A DNA stretch of 64,000 nucleotides from NCBI RefSeq assembly GCF_030816075.1, contig NZ_JAUSXO010000001.1:1302001-1366000 (forward strand). Direction: 5' to 3'. This DNA comes from Arthrobacter agilis. GTDB lineage: Bacteria > Actinomycetota > Actinomycetes > Actinomycetales > Micrococcaceae. Numbering within the stretch: the first letter of the stretch is position 1; every line of letters begins with the position of its first letter. Positions 41,738 through 51,104 of this stretch are shown here, piece after piece. A program made the translations under genes and the position numbers. The notes beneath the pieces were generated by a model that had not been told where the DNA came from, ran no database searches, and saw only the letters and a program-made list of their open reading frames with translations.

Positions 41738-43363
41738 TCAAGCGTGGAGGGAGCTGCGTGCTTGGCGGATGAGGTCCGCGGCGCGTTCCCCGATGGCGAT
41801 GCTCGGGGCGTTCGTGTGACCGCGGATGATCTGGGGCATGACCGATGCGTCGGCGACTCGAAGGTTGTGGACGCCACGGACGCGAAGGCTCGGATCGACG
41901 ACGGCGTCGTCGTCTCGTCCCATGCGCGCGGTGCCGGTGGGGTGGTAGAGGGTGTGGCCGTAGCGGTGGAGGGCTTCGGTGCTGCGTTCCTCCGGTGTCA
42001 TGGTGTCGCCGCCTTCGGGGGCGAGGAACCGTCCGGTGAGATGCTGCTTGAGTGCCGGTGTTGCCAGCAGACGCTCCACGACGCGGAATCCTGCCATGAT
42101 CGCTGCGCGGTCAGCACCTTCGGGATCGGAAAGATAGCGGGGGTCGATCGCCGGCTTGTCGAACGGGTCGGCGGAGCGGATGTGCACTGACCCGCGGCTC
42201 TGGGGTGTGAGCAGGATGGGGCCAAGGGTGATGCCGTGCGCGGGGACCGGCAGCAGCCCTTCACCGACGTACGCGACGGGCGCGAACAGCATCTCGATGT
42301 CGGGGAGAGGCAACTCGGGTCGGGAGCGGACGAATCCATAGGCTTCGGCGACGTTGGAGGTGAGCATTCCTCGGCGCCGTGTCAGGTAGTTGACGAGCTG
42401 CGCCGGCTTCGTGGCATCGAGCAGCGTCCCGCCGCGCACCTCGGGGATGAGCGCCGAGACCAGGTGGTCCTGCAGGTTCTCGCCGACCTCGGGGCGGTCG
42501 ACCAAGACGTCGATGCCGAGAGCCCGCAGACGCGCTGCTTGCCCGATGCCGGAGAGTTCGAGCAACTGTGGAGTGTTGACCGAGCCGCCGCACAGCACAA
42601 CCTCCGCCCTGGCATGCACCTGCCGGAGTTCCCCGTCCTGCAGGTACTCGACACCGGTCGCACGGATCCCGTCGAACAGGACCCGGGTGGCGTGGGCGCC
42701 GGTTCTGATGTCGAGGTTCGGCCGCCGTCGTGCGGGCTCGAGGTAGGCGGCCGCTGTACTGGACCGGGAACCTCGATGCTGGGTCACCATCGTCTGGGTG
42801 AAGCCCTCCGGCTGTTCCGCGTTGGCGGCCTCCACGGACAGACCTGCCTGTTCGACCGCCCGGAGAAAGGCGTCGGTGAGGGCAGACGGGCTGCGCTGCG
42901 CCTCGACGCTCACCGCCCCCTCCGGGGCGCCGGCGGGGCGCTCAATGCGGGCCAGGAGTGTGCGCATTGCCGGCCAGGACCATTCCGGGCCGAGCAGCTC
43001 ACCCCACGTGTCGTAGTCGGCCGCGAAGCCGCGCACCCACATCATGGCGTTGAGCGAGGAGGACCCGCCGAGCACCTTGCCGCGTGGCCAGTAGACCGTC
43101 CTGCCGTGCAGGTTCGCCTGCGGCACGGTCTCGTAGTTCCAGTCGGCGCTGGTCTTGAACAGCTTCGAGAACGCAGCGGGAACGCGGATGGAGATGTCCT
43201 TGTCCGGCCCGCCTGCCTCGAGCAGGACCACTCGCCGGGTCGGGTCCTCGGTGAGCCGCGCAGCGAGGGCGGCACCGGCAGAACCTGCGCCGACAACAAC
43301 AACATCGACAACATCGACGGAATCCCGGGCGGAGTCCTGGGCGGACGCGCTTGCGTGGGTCAT
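41738..43363 (-). CDS. GMC-family FAD-dependent alcohol oxidoreductase
   Basis: The 541-residue enzyme has an N-terminal FAD-binding motif VVVGAGSAGAALAARLTED, the first GMC signature YWPRGKVLGGSSSLNAMMW, and the C-terminal active-site His segments YHPTGTARMG and IRGHTNAPSIAIGERAADL. It resembles choline and alkanol dehydrogenases that oxidise primary alcohols to aldehydes. GAGGAG precedes ATG 43363; an upstream in-frame ATG at 43378 overlaps the aldehyde dehydrogenase stop. Coupling to that gene suggests a two-step alcohol-to-acid oxidation. Confidence 0.92.
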   Translation of the reverse strand: MTHASASAQDSARDSVDVVDVVVVGAGSAGAALAARLTEDPTRRVVLLEAGGPDKDISIRVPAAFSKLFKTSADWNYETVPQANLHGRTVYWPRGKVLGGSSSLNAMMWVRGFAADYDTWGELLGPEWSWPAMRTLLARIERPAGAPEGAVSVEAQRSPSALTDAFLRAVEQAGLSVEAANAEQPEGFTQTMVTQHRGSRSSTAAAYLEPARRRPNLDIRTGAHATRVLFDGIRATGVEYLQDGELRQVHARAEVVLCGGSVNTPQLLELSGIGQAARLRALGIDVLVDRPEVGENLQDHLVSALIPEVRGGTLLDATKPAQLVNYLTRRRGMLTSNVAEAYGFVRSRPELPLPDIEMLFAPVAYVGEGLLPVPAHGITLGPILLTPQSRGSVHIRSADPFDKPAIDPRYLSDPEGADRAAIMAGFRVVERLLATPALKQHLTGRFLAPEGGDTMTPEERSTEALHRYGHTLYHPTGTARMGRDDDAVVDPSLRVRGVHNLRVADASVMPQIIRGHTNAPSIAIGERAADLIRQARSSLHA

Positions 43364-43374
43364 CGGTGTGCTCC

Positions 43375-45105
43375 TCATGCGCGGAAGGCTGAGATTAGGA
43401 CGCCGGGCAGGCGGCGAAGGGTCGGCTTGGCCGCGAAATCGGCGAGGAGCCGCCCGGTCACGGCGGCGCTCCGTGCGCCGATGAACCACGGCGGCTTGGG
43501 GGAGAGTGCGATCTCTCCGGCGAGGACTGAGCGCGGGAAGGGCCGGAACGGTCCGATGACCACGGTCCGCTCGGTACTGTTCAGGAGCAAGGCGTTGTGG
43601 ACCACCCCGCGACCGGATCCGACGTCGTTGAGCGGGTTCCCGGGGAACGCGCCCCAGGGAGCGGCGGCGGTGAGGAAGCCCAGCGCCGTCCAGGCGTTGA
43701 TGGCGATCGTCCCGTAGCGCAGGGCTGCTATCGCCTCGCCGAATCCGGTACCGAGCTGCTGTCGATCGGCGGGTCGGACGATGATGTTGGCGCCCAGCGT
43801 CCCGTCGAGCTCGTCGTTGGCAAGTGCCACGGCGGCGTCGAGGAACTCCTGCCTGGTCCCTGGTATTTCGAGAACTCCGAGGACGGGTGCGAAGGACTCC
43901 GTGGTGCGAAAGGTCGCGTCGTCATCGCGGTTTAGTTCAATGAGTAGCCGGTCTCCGAGGCTCCCGAGCCGTTCCGAGCGGGGATAGCGTTCGGCGGCGG
44001 CCGTGACGCGGTCGGCGCTGCCGGGGTACCAGCCCGGGCGTGACGGGGCAGAGTGCATTGCGTGGCGAAGTGCGGCGAGGAACTGGTCTTTTTGCGGCCA
44101 TTCGCTGCTGATGATGACCATCTGGCTCGCGATGCAGTTGAACCCGCCGTTGTGCAGTCGCTGGGTGGCGACGTGCTCAGCCTGGAACTCGATGTCCTGC
44201 CGGGACCATTTCCCGGGGATGACGATCACCGGGGAGACGCCGCCGAGTTCGCTGGTGATCTCCTTGTCGAGGATGGGCTCATTCGCCGCCTTCCGGCGTG
44301 CACCCTCCTCGTCCGTGCCGAACACGACCGCGTCGTGGGTGACGCCGCTACCGGTGATGTGGACGTGGGCGATGCGGGGGTCGTGGACGAGGTGCGAGCC
44401 GGTCTCAGCGCCGCCCTGAATGATGCGCAGCATCCCGAAACGGATCAGCGGATCGAGGGCGTCGAGGTAGCTGGTCATCATCGCGCCAAGCACCGGGTTC
44501 AACTTGAGCAGGACCGCGCGGTTGTTGGCGACGATCTCTGTGAGGGCGTCCAGGGGTGCGATGGCGGTGATGTTGCCCGCGCCAAGAACCAGGGACACCC
44601 CGCCCTGTGTGCCGGGGAGCCGGGCGCCGAGTCCGGCGTCGTCCCTGACCTGCTCGTACGGGATTCCCGGCGGGAACCAGACCTCGATCGAGAACCCGTT
44701 CAGCAGCAGCCGTTCGGTACGGTCCAGAGGGAGCACTGAGACGGCGGTCCTGCCGCCCGGCGCGCCGTGGAATCGCAGTCCGTCGACGGGACTGCGTCCG
44801 GCTGCCAGCGCTTCGAGGCTGTGGGTGAGCCGGGAGGTCGCGCCGAGGACGGCGTACGGTCCCGACATCCACTCCTCGCCCACAAGGGCGGAGTCAGCAT
44901 CGATCCGTTTGATGCCTGCGGCGGTCGTGGCCCACCGGCGGGAAGCGCGGCCCACGCTCTCGTGGACGCGTCGCAGCAGTGCGGCGCGCTCGGTCAGGGA
45001 TGCTGCTGCCCACCGGGCAGCGCCCGCGGCAAGTGCTTCCAGGTCCTTGTCGAACGCCCCCGCGGCCACGGGTGCCGGGGAAGCTGTGGTGTCGATGCCA
45101 GCCAT
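43375..45105 (-). CDS. Aldehyde dehydrogenase family protein
   Basis: The 576-residue protein has the ALDH hallmarks: NPVLGAMM in the cofactor region, ITGSGVTHDAVVFG, the Glu motif SELGGVSPVIV and the catalytic Cys in NGGFNCIASQMV. It is longer than the usual ~480-500 residues owing to an extended N-terminus and a C-terminal ~60-residue extension (PFPRSVLAGEIALSPKPPWF). It is transcribed with the GMC gene, so its likely substrate is the aldehyde made there. The cofactor, NAD or NADP, is not predictable by eye. Confidence 0.9.
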   Translation of the reverse strand: MAGIDTTASPAPVAAGAFDKDLEALAAGAARWAAASLTERAALLRRVHESVGRASRRWATTAAGIKRIDADSALVGEEWMSGPYAVLGATSRLTHSLEALAAGRSPVDGLRFHGAPGGRTAVSVLPLDRTERLLLNGFSIEVWFPPGIPYEQVRDDAGLGARLPGTQGGVSLVLGAGNITAIAPLDALTEIVANNRAVLLKLNPVLGAMMTSYLDALDPLIRFGMLRIIQGGAETGSHLVHDPRIAHVHITGSGVTHDAVVFGTDEEGARRKAANEPILDKEITSELGGVSPVIVIPGKWSRQDIEFQAEHVATQRLHNGGFNCIASQMVIISSEWPQKDQFLAALRHAMHSAPSRPGWYPGSADRVTAAAERYPRSERLGSLGDRLLIELNRDDDATFRTTESFAPVLGVLEIPGTRQEFLDAAVALANDELDGTLGANIIVRPADRQQLGTGFGEAIAALRYGTIAINAWTALGFLTAAAPWGAFPGNPLNDVGSGRGVVHNALLLNSTERTVVIGPFRPFPRSVLAGEIALSPKPPWFIGARSAAVTGRLLADFAAKPTLRRLPGVLISAFRA

Positions 45106-45176
45106 GATGATCTCCTTCGATCAATGAATATGGTGGATCACAGCGGTACCCCCGCCGTGATCCGATGCAGCGCTGC

Positions 45177-47348
45177 TTACTCGGGGTCGTCGTTTAGGGT
45201 CGCGGTCGCCGCGTCAGGATCGCCCCAGAACGCGGCAGCTTCGAGTGGGAACGGCCCCGCCGGGAGCACGAGCTGGCTGCCATTCCACCGCTGCAGCGGC
45301 AGCACACTGCCGGTCACCTGCACCGTTGCGGTCCCGCCGGGATCCAGCGTGATGGTCGCGAAACCAAGCAGGGCACGCGGGCGATCGCCGTCGGTGGACG
45401 GCGCCGCATATAGCTGAACCACGTGTCGCCCGGACCGTGTGCTGGTGTTCGTTACGGCGGCGTGGGCCATGAACGTGTCACCCTCGATCGCGTCGACGTG
45501 GAGCGAATCGGTCGAGAAGGTGGCGTAGCCCAGGCCGAATCCGAACGAGTAGGCCGCGTCAGTCGAGGTGGCATCCAGGGCGCGCTGGCCCCAGATCCGC
45601 GGGTAGTGCACGACGCTGGCGTCCCAGTCGGCTGCCGGCAGGTCGGCCTGGCGGCGGGGGATCGTGATCGGGAGCCGGCCTCCCGGTTCCTCGTCGCCGA
45701 GCAGCACGTCCGCGATGGCCCGGCCGCCCTCCATCCCCGGATACCAAGCGAGCAGCACCGCGGCGACCTGCGAGTCCCACGGGGCGGTGACGATCGTCCC
45801 GCCCCCGATCAGGACGACGACGGTGCGCGGGTTGACGCGTGACACCGCCTCGATGAGCTCGATGTCCTCCGCGTGCAGGCGCAGGTCGCGGCGGTCCCCG
45901 CCGACCTTCTTCTTCGCCGCGGCACCACGCAACAACGGGATGAGCAACCGTGCGATCGGTCGGAACCGTGCCAGACCGCCGAAGAGTCGAACCGACTCGA
46001 CGTCGACGGCGACGAGCGACTCGCCCTCGTCCACCGAGCTCAGTCCGACAACCACCACGGCGGTCTCGGCGGAGGATGTAGCCTTCACCGCGGCAGTCAA
46101 CGACGCGTCGTCCGGGCGGACAACACGGTCGCCGAGTCGCTCGACGAGCCCGGCGGCGACGGACACCGAGTCCGGTGGGAACACCTGGGATGAGCCGACG
46201 TCACCGAGGTTGCCGGAATCAGCCAGAGGACCCAGGACGGCGACGCGTGCGCTATTCCCTGCATCCATGGGGAGCGTGGGGACACCGTCGACCTTCTCGT
46301 TACGCAGCAGCACGGCGCTGCGGTGCGCAACTTCCCGCGCGAGGGCGCGGTGCTGGGCGGATGCGACCACGGACGCAGGCGGTGTCGGTTCGGCGCGCAG
46401 TGCAAGGTGCAGCTGAGCCGACAGCAAGCGGGTGGCCGCTCGTCGCACGTCAGCCCGGGCGAGCTTTCCTGTTTTGGCGGCCTTGGACAGGGTGGCGGCT
46501 CGCTGTTGACGGAACGGCATCTCGAGGTCCTGGCCCGCGGCTACGGACTCGACGGGGTGACGCAGACCCCAGATGAAGTCGGTCATCACGAAGCCGCCGA
46601 ATCCCCACTGGTCCCGGAGGATGGTGTTGAGAAGCTTCGGGCTTTCACCCGCCCATTCGCCGTTGACGGAGTTGTAGGCGCTCATCACCGAGTCGGCACC
46701 CGCGTCAATCGCTGCCTTGAAGTGGGGCAGGTAGATCCCATGCAAGGTCGCGGCGTCGACCTGCACGTCGACCCGGAAGCGTCCTTCCTCCATGGAGTTC
46801 AGGGCGAAGTGCTTGATCGTCGACAGCACCCAGGGGCGGACCCCCTCGACCATTGCAGCGCCCATCGCCCCCAGAAGGTATGGCTCCTCGCCATAAGCCT
46901 CCTGTGATCGGCCCCACCCGGGGAACGGCGCCATGTTGAGGCAGATTCCCGCGTAGAGGTTGGCACCGAGCGCGCGCGCCTCCTGACCGATCACAGCACC
47001 CACGCGACGCTCGAGATCCGTGTCCCACGAGGCCGCCCGCGCGATAGCCACGGGAAAAGCCGTAGCCGAACCCATGACAACCCCCCGCGGACCATCAGTA
47101 AAGCGGATGCCGGGGATGCCGAGGCGGTCGATACGGCCGGCCTCATAGGGGACGACGTTGTAACGGACCGCGGTCGCAAGGAATCCGGGCAAAAAGCGGC
47201 GATCGCCATCGAGCAGGAACAGCAGCTCACGATCGGAGAGCTCATCGAGCAGGCCGGACACGGCCGATTCCACAGTCATACGTTCGGCTCGGACGTTCTC
47301 GACGGCGTCCGTGAACGCCTTGCCCTGGGTACCGAGTTCGTCGTGCAT
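45177..47348 (-). CDS. GH3 beta-glucosidase
   Basis: The 723-residue enzyme has the GH3 (beta/alpha)8 domain (about residues 65-330) with the substrate-pocket string STIKHFALNSMEEGR and the nucleophile Asp in GGFVMTDFIWG. A GH3 C-terminal domain (~375-590; LLRNEKVDGVPTLPMD and WYPGMEGGRAIADVLLG) and a fibronectin-III-like end follow. No signal peptide is visible, so it is probably cytoplasmic. It is the first gene of the run, 56 bases from the TetR-type operators, and would release glucose from a glycoside. Confidence 0.93.
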   Translation of the reverse strand: MHDELGTQGKAFTDAVENVRAERMTVESAVSGLLDELSDRELLFLLDGDRRFLPGFLATAVRYNVVPYEAGRIDRLGIPGIRFTDGPRGVVMGSATAFPVAIARAASWDTDLERRVGAVIGQEARALGANLYAGICLNMAPFPGWGRSQEAYGEEPYLLGAMGAAMVEGVRPWVLSTIKHFALNSMEEGRFRVDVQVDAATLHGIYLPHFKAAIDAGADSVMSAYNSVNGEWAGESPKLLNTILRDQWGFGGFVMTDFIWGLRHPVESVAAGQDLEMPFRQQRAATLSKAAKTGKLARADVRRAATRLLSAQLHLALRAEPTPPASVVASAQHRALAREVAHRSAVLLRNEKVDGVPTLPMDAGNSARVAVLGPLADSGNLGDVGSSQVFPPDSVSVAAGLVERLGDRVVRPDDASLTAAVKATSSAETAVVVVGLSSVDEGESLVAVDVESVRLFGGLARFRPIARLLIPLLRGAAAKKKVGGDRRDLRLHAEDIELIEAVSRVNPRTVVVLIGGGTIVTAPWDSQVAAVLLAWYPGMEGGRAIADVLLGDEEPGGRLPITIPRRQADLPAADWDASVVHYPRIWGQRALDATSTDAAYSFGFGLGYATFSTDSLHVDAIEGDTFMAHAAVTNTSTRSGRHVVQLYAAPSTDGDRPRALLGFATITLDPGGTATVQVTGSVLPLQRWNGSQLVLPAGPFPLEAAAFWGDPDAATATLNDDPE

Positions 47349-47403
47349 GGCTGCCTCCTCGCAGTCCGACGCGAAAGAGTCAGCGCCGCCACAAAAGCTG
47401 TAC

Positions 47404-47446
47404 CGACCATGTGGTCGTTAGGGAAACTATAACGACCACACGGTCG
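47404..47446. promoter_or_regulatory. Paired TetR operators in the divergent promoter
   Basis: Two palindromes, CGACCATGTGGTCG (47404-47417) and CGACCACACGGTCG (47433-47446), sit within a larger inverted repeat of ~20-base arms between the GH3 and TetR genes. The TATAAC between them could be a -10 element. The layout suggests cooperative repression of both promoters by the TetR protein. Confidence 0.7.
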
Positions 47447-47471
47447 GTAGGGAATAGGGTAATTTTCAAGA

Positions 47472-48062
47472 GTGCATACGATCCCCTCGGCCCCCGAGCG
47501 ATCAAAGCGTCGCCGACTCGCCCCAGAAGTCCGCCGCGCGGAGGTCCTCGACGTAGCAGCAAGACTGCTGAGCGAGCGAGGATACTGGGCAGTTTCCGTC
47601 CAGGACGTCGCCCAGGCGGCCGGCATGACCAAGACCGGGCTCCTTCATCACTTCCCGACCAAAGAGTCGCTTCTCGTCGCGCTGCTCGAGGAGCGCGACC
47701 GGTCGCAGATCGACGAAGCAGAGGCACACATCGCAGAACTCGACAAGGAAGGGGGGAGGGCGTTCCTTGATGCCGTCGTCGAATCGAACTGGGCTCATCG
47801 GGAGCTGATCCGCCTGTACGCCGTCCTCAACGTCGAGGCCCTCGATCCGCGGCATCCGGCCCACGACTACTTTCGTCGCAGGTTCGAACGAGCCCGAGAC
47901 GTCATCCGGCGTGCCGCGGCATCATGGCACCCCAACCCGGACAGCTTCGCCCTCGAAGTTCATGTCTTCCTCGACGGACTCCAGATCGCTTGGCTGCGTG
48001 ATGAGAGCCTCCCCGTGCGCGAGCTATGGCACGACTTTGCCGCCCGTGCCTGTGACGTGTAA
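47472..48062 (+). CDS. TetR-family transcriptional regulator
   Basis: The 196-residue protein has a TetR N-terminal HTH at about 20-65 (VAARLLSERGYWAVSVQDVA, then AGMTKTGLLHHFPTKESLL) and an all-helical ligand-binding C-terminal domain of the TetR_C type (RELIRLYAVLNVEALDPRHP, near 110). It is divergent from the seven-gene glycoside run, with two operator-like palindromes in the gap, so it very probably represses that run and itself. The inducer is likely the glycoside aglycone or a derivative. Confidence 0.9.
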   Translation: MHTIPSAPERSKRRRLAPEVRRAEVLDVAARLLSERGYWAVSVQDVAQAAGMTKTGLLHHFPTKESLLVALLEERDRSQIDEAEAHIAELDKEGGRAFLDAVVESNWAHRELIRLYAVLNVEALDPRHPAHDYFRRRFERARDVIRRAAASWHPNPDSFALEVHVFLDGLQIAWLRDESLPVRELWHDFAARACDV

Positions 48063-48276
48063 GCACCACTCCAGCTGGCTCCCGACGGTACGACTCATCG
48101 GAAAAGCGCCTTCGTCGAGCCTCACCCGCCGTGAACCAAGATCAAAACATCGGCCAGGGAAGAGGAGCGCTGCTGAGCCCCGCTGGAGATACCAAGGACG
48201 GGGTCGCCACATGGTGCTGCGAAAATGACGCCACTTTTCGGTGCGATCCACAGACGCCGTGACAGAGTCGTTCGGA

Positions 48277-48305
48277 TGTCTCACAGAGCTTTAGGTTTTC
48301 AGACA
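48277..48305. other. res-like half-site, copy D (solo)
   Basis: TGTCTCACAGAGCTTTAGG...TTTTCAGACA matches the crossover-type half of copies A, B and C and has TGTCT/AGACA ends in inverted orientation. The accessory half (GAGACGAAAC-type) is not recognisable upstream. Confidence 0.5.
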
Positions 48306-48943
48306 CATTGAACGGCCTGGTTATCGGGAGCGTTCGAGAGTCTGAACATCGCACAACGCCGTCCGAGTGGCGCACACTGGGATTCCACGCTGCAGAGACC
48401 CGGGCAGACCACAGCGCGATCCATCTCGTACAGGTGATCTCCTTGTCAGAAGTTTCGGCCGGTGACGTTCGGACGAGGGGATACCGCTAGAAGTTGGCGA
48501 AGGCGGTCGGCTGTAACGGGGCTCCTGGGTCGTTGTGATGCATCACGGCGGAAGTTCGCAGGGAGCCGCCGAAGCCGCTGAAGCTATCGCAGGGACAACA
48601 CCGCAAGCCTCGAGGAAGCACAGCACGCGAAAGGCATGGGGGACACTCGTCGCGAGCGTGAAGACAATCGGCGAAAGGAGATAGGCCATAGGTTTAGGCC
48701 CGGGGCCGGCTTGAGTAGGAGATCGACCGATGGGCGTCTTGAGCAGAAACCTCACTTAGGATCTGACCAACGAGGTGGGCCAGTCCTGTCTTGAGTTCCG
48801 AGCGGTCAGTGTTACTGATCAGGAGGCGGCGGTCCGAGACCCGGACGCCAGCGCCACGGTAGCCAGCCTCGGCGAGGCGGCGGCTGGTGGGGGAGTGGTG
48901 GCCGCGTTCGATAGCTTCATAGGCGAGGGCTGACGAGAGAAGG

Positions 48944-49193
48944 CGGCCGGAACGATGTCATTTGAGTGACCCTGATATGTGCCCAGGTCATACGGCAAGG
49001 CGGAGGCTAGGTCGCCGCTGAATGTCAGTGCTGCATCGGAGGGCACCGGAGTTCGTGGATGGTGGTCATTGCATTCTGCCAACGTTCTTTGGCGATGCCC
49101 TGGCGGACCCCCGGGAACGTGGAACGCCTGTGACTGGTTCAGGGATCCGGGTCCGGGTCGACCGGATGAAAGGCGCTGGACGATGGCCGTTCC
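48944..49193. repeat. 250-bp duplicated segment, copy 1
   Basis: This segment matches 54532-54782 over its whole length with scattered differences (roughly four in five bases alike by eye). On the minus strand both copies encode KERWQNAMTTIHE in the same frame, so it is probably the end of a former coding gene, perhaps an IS transposase. I cannot name the family. Confidence 0.7.
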
Positions 49194-49710
49194 GTCTGAG
49201 CAGTTCGGTCATGGCCGCCCTCGTTGTCCCAGTTCTCAGCGGCTTCAGCATCGGGTTGACCCAATGGAATCCTGGGACGTTGAGGAGTTGCCGAAGAGAT
49301 GGGCTCATTCTTCGGGGACTCGATTGTCCAGTCGCGACGTCCCGACATGCTCCGAGTCTACGCTCCTTAGCGCCATCCAGAAGGCATGGTCTCTGTGTGG
49401 TCAAAGCAGAGCCCAACACCGGTCACTAGTCACTAGTCATTGGATAGCTGGGCGCTTTACCGACGGTTCTGTGGGTCCTTTTCGCAGCTTTCGCGGGGCG
49501 CTTCCGGTGGCCGAAGTTCTCCCAGCGAGCATTAGACCTTGGCACCTGGAGCATGCCCTCCTTGCAGCGGTTCGTCGAGCGCGGCGACCTCGGCGACCTG
49601 AACGTCGACGGGGGTGACGTGGACGTTTTCGACGAGGGGTCCGAGCACGCTGGGCTCCTTATCTCCGCCAATGCCGCCGTCGTGTTCGATGACTCGCAGC
49701 GGCGTCGACC

Positions 49711-49983
49711 TCAGCTGAGCTTCCCGAAGTGCCGTGCCGCGTTGGATGACAGATGTTCTGGGTCCAGCGACTTCAGCAGAAGAACTACTCCCACGAGGAG
49801 GAAGAAGAGTGCCAACGCCAGCAGGGCTTGGCCATCTGAAGCGGCGGGGCACCCTGCGGAGCTGTCATCAACTTCGGGGCAGCTGCGCCAAAGCTGCAGG
49901 AACACGACGAAACTACCTACCGCTCCCGTGGTGATCAGTAGGAGCCCGAGAGCCACGTGCACAGTCTTCCTCGAAACATTCAT
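49711..49983 (-). CDS. Small two-helix membrane protein
   Basis: The 90-residue protein has hydrophobic helices at about residues 9-32 and 50-70, with a Cys-containing polar loop between them (RSCPEVDDSSAGCPAASDG). The two Cys could form a disulfide outside the membrane. No family is recognised. It is monocistronic. Confidence 0.6.
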   Translation of the reverse strand: MNVSRKTVHVALGLLLITTGAVGSFVVFLQLWRSCPEVDDSSAGCPAASDGQALLALALFFLLVGVVLLLKSLDPEHLSSNAARHFGKLS

Positions 49984-50151
49984 GGTTCATCGGAACACGA
50001 GCGGGGACAGACGATCACTACTCACTCATCCCAAAGTCTTCCGTCACCTGCTCCGGAGGGGTCAAGGACGGGACGAAAGCCCCTATCTGCCCATTCCTGA
50101 TTGGGCGAGTATCGGGTCGAAAGCTATCGCTCTCCTAGCAAAGGACCGATC

Positions 50152-50652
50152 ATGGAAGCCCCTTCCACACCTTCCACACCACGCCAAAGAGTCATCGTTG
50201 TGGGTGTTGACGGTTCACCCTCATCGGTCACGGCCCTGCAATTAGCTGCCCGCATGGTCCCGCTAATGGGTGACGTCGTCCACGCTGTATCCGTCTGGCA
50301 GTATCCCCTGGTGTTCGGCATATACACGCCGATCGAATGGAATTATGAGGAACTCGCAGGGAAAGCTCTCGAGCAGGCGATGACAGATGCTTTCCCCGGC
50401 GATGCTCCTTGCGACGTACAACCGCGGGTGATTCATGGTTCGCCGGCCGAGGTTCTGATCGAGGAGAGCAGGGACGCCTCGATGGTCGTCGTAGGCTCTC
50501 GTGGCCATGGTGGGTTCAGCGGGCTACTCCTGGGGTCGGTGAGTTCCGCGGTGGCGGAACGGGCAGGCTGCCCCGTCCTGGTCGCACGTGGTGCCCTGCA
50601 GCCTCCTGAGGATCAAAGAAACGCCCTGTCGGCGGTCGGCGTGTCAGCATAA
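50152..50652 (+). CDS. Universal stress protein, single UspA domain
   Basis: The 166-residue UspA protein has VIVVGVDGSPSSVTALQLA at the start, and the ATP-binding loop VVGSRGHGGFSGLLLGSVSS (G-2X-G-9X-G-S). It ends with a short tail after CPVLVARG. The ATG at 50152 has AAAGGA upstream. It is likely cytoplasmic, binding ATP and induced under stress or stationary phase. Confidence 0.9.
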   Translation: MEAPSTPSTPRQRVIVVGVDGSPSSVTALQLAARMVPLMGDVVHAVSVWQYPLVFGIYTPIEWNYEELAGKALEQAMTDAFPGDAPCDVQPRVIHGSPAEVLIEESRDASMVVVGSRGHGGFSGLLLGSVSSAVAERAGCPVLVARGALQPPEDQRNALSAVGVSA

Positions 50653-51104
50653 ACGCTGTCGGTCATGCCTCCACGGCACCTGCGCCAACCTTGGCTAATC
50701 GCTCATCGCAGGTCTCGGCGCGTCGTCTTCCTTGAAGCAGCACCTAACGCGGCAAAAGTCTTGTGAGGATGCACGTGCCAGGTCAGAAAACAGCGCAGAA
50801 TCCACGTGTTCGCCTAACTCTTCAACACCACACCTTGACCGCCTGCAAACCACTGCGCCAGGTCATGCAAGGGGCGAAAGCCTTGGCTACTAAAAGGCGT
50901 AGCTGAGTTTGCGGGTTCAGTGTGGTCTAGCCCGCTGTTAGGCCTTCTGCTCGTGGTGCTCCTGATCCGGGCTGTTCCCGCGCATATTGCCGTGGCGGCC
51001 CAGCATTCGCATGACGATTGGAGCGCAGTTACGACAGCGTCGAGATCATTTCTAGTACGTGCATGAGCACAAAATGTTATATTCACTCGAGGTAAGGAAG
51101 AATC
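50653..51104. other. Intergenic, promoter for the next gene
   Basis: No gene is supported. AATGTTATATTC at 51071-51082 lies shortly before the butanediol-dehydrogenase-like start and may include a -10 element. GGAAG serves as its ribosome binding site. Confidence 0.4.

Larger units (their letters stand above)
48063..49710. other. 1.65-kb gap with res-like half-site and a duplicated segment
   Basis: No intact gene is supported. The region holds res-like copy D and the first copy of a 250-bp repeat. Near 49532-49700 both strands have coding-like codon use (on the minus strand VTPVDVQVAEVAALDEPLQG; on the plus strand LNVDGGDVDVFDEGSEHAGL), but no start or family fits, so I leave it unresolved. 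Confidence 0.45.

Noticed and set aside
42236-43717. A 493-residue open frame on the plus strand opposite the GMC and aldehyde dehydrogenase genes
   Set aside because: It is antisense to two clear enzymes with intact motifs, and its arginine/glycine-rich composition is typical of shadow frames in GC-rich DNA.
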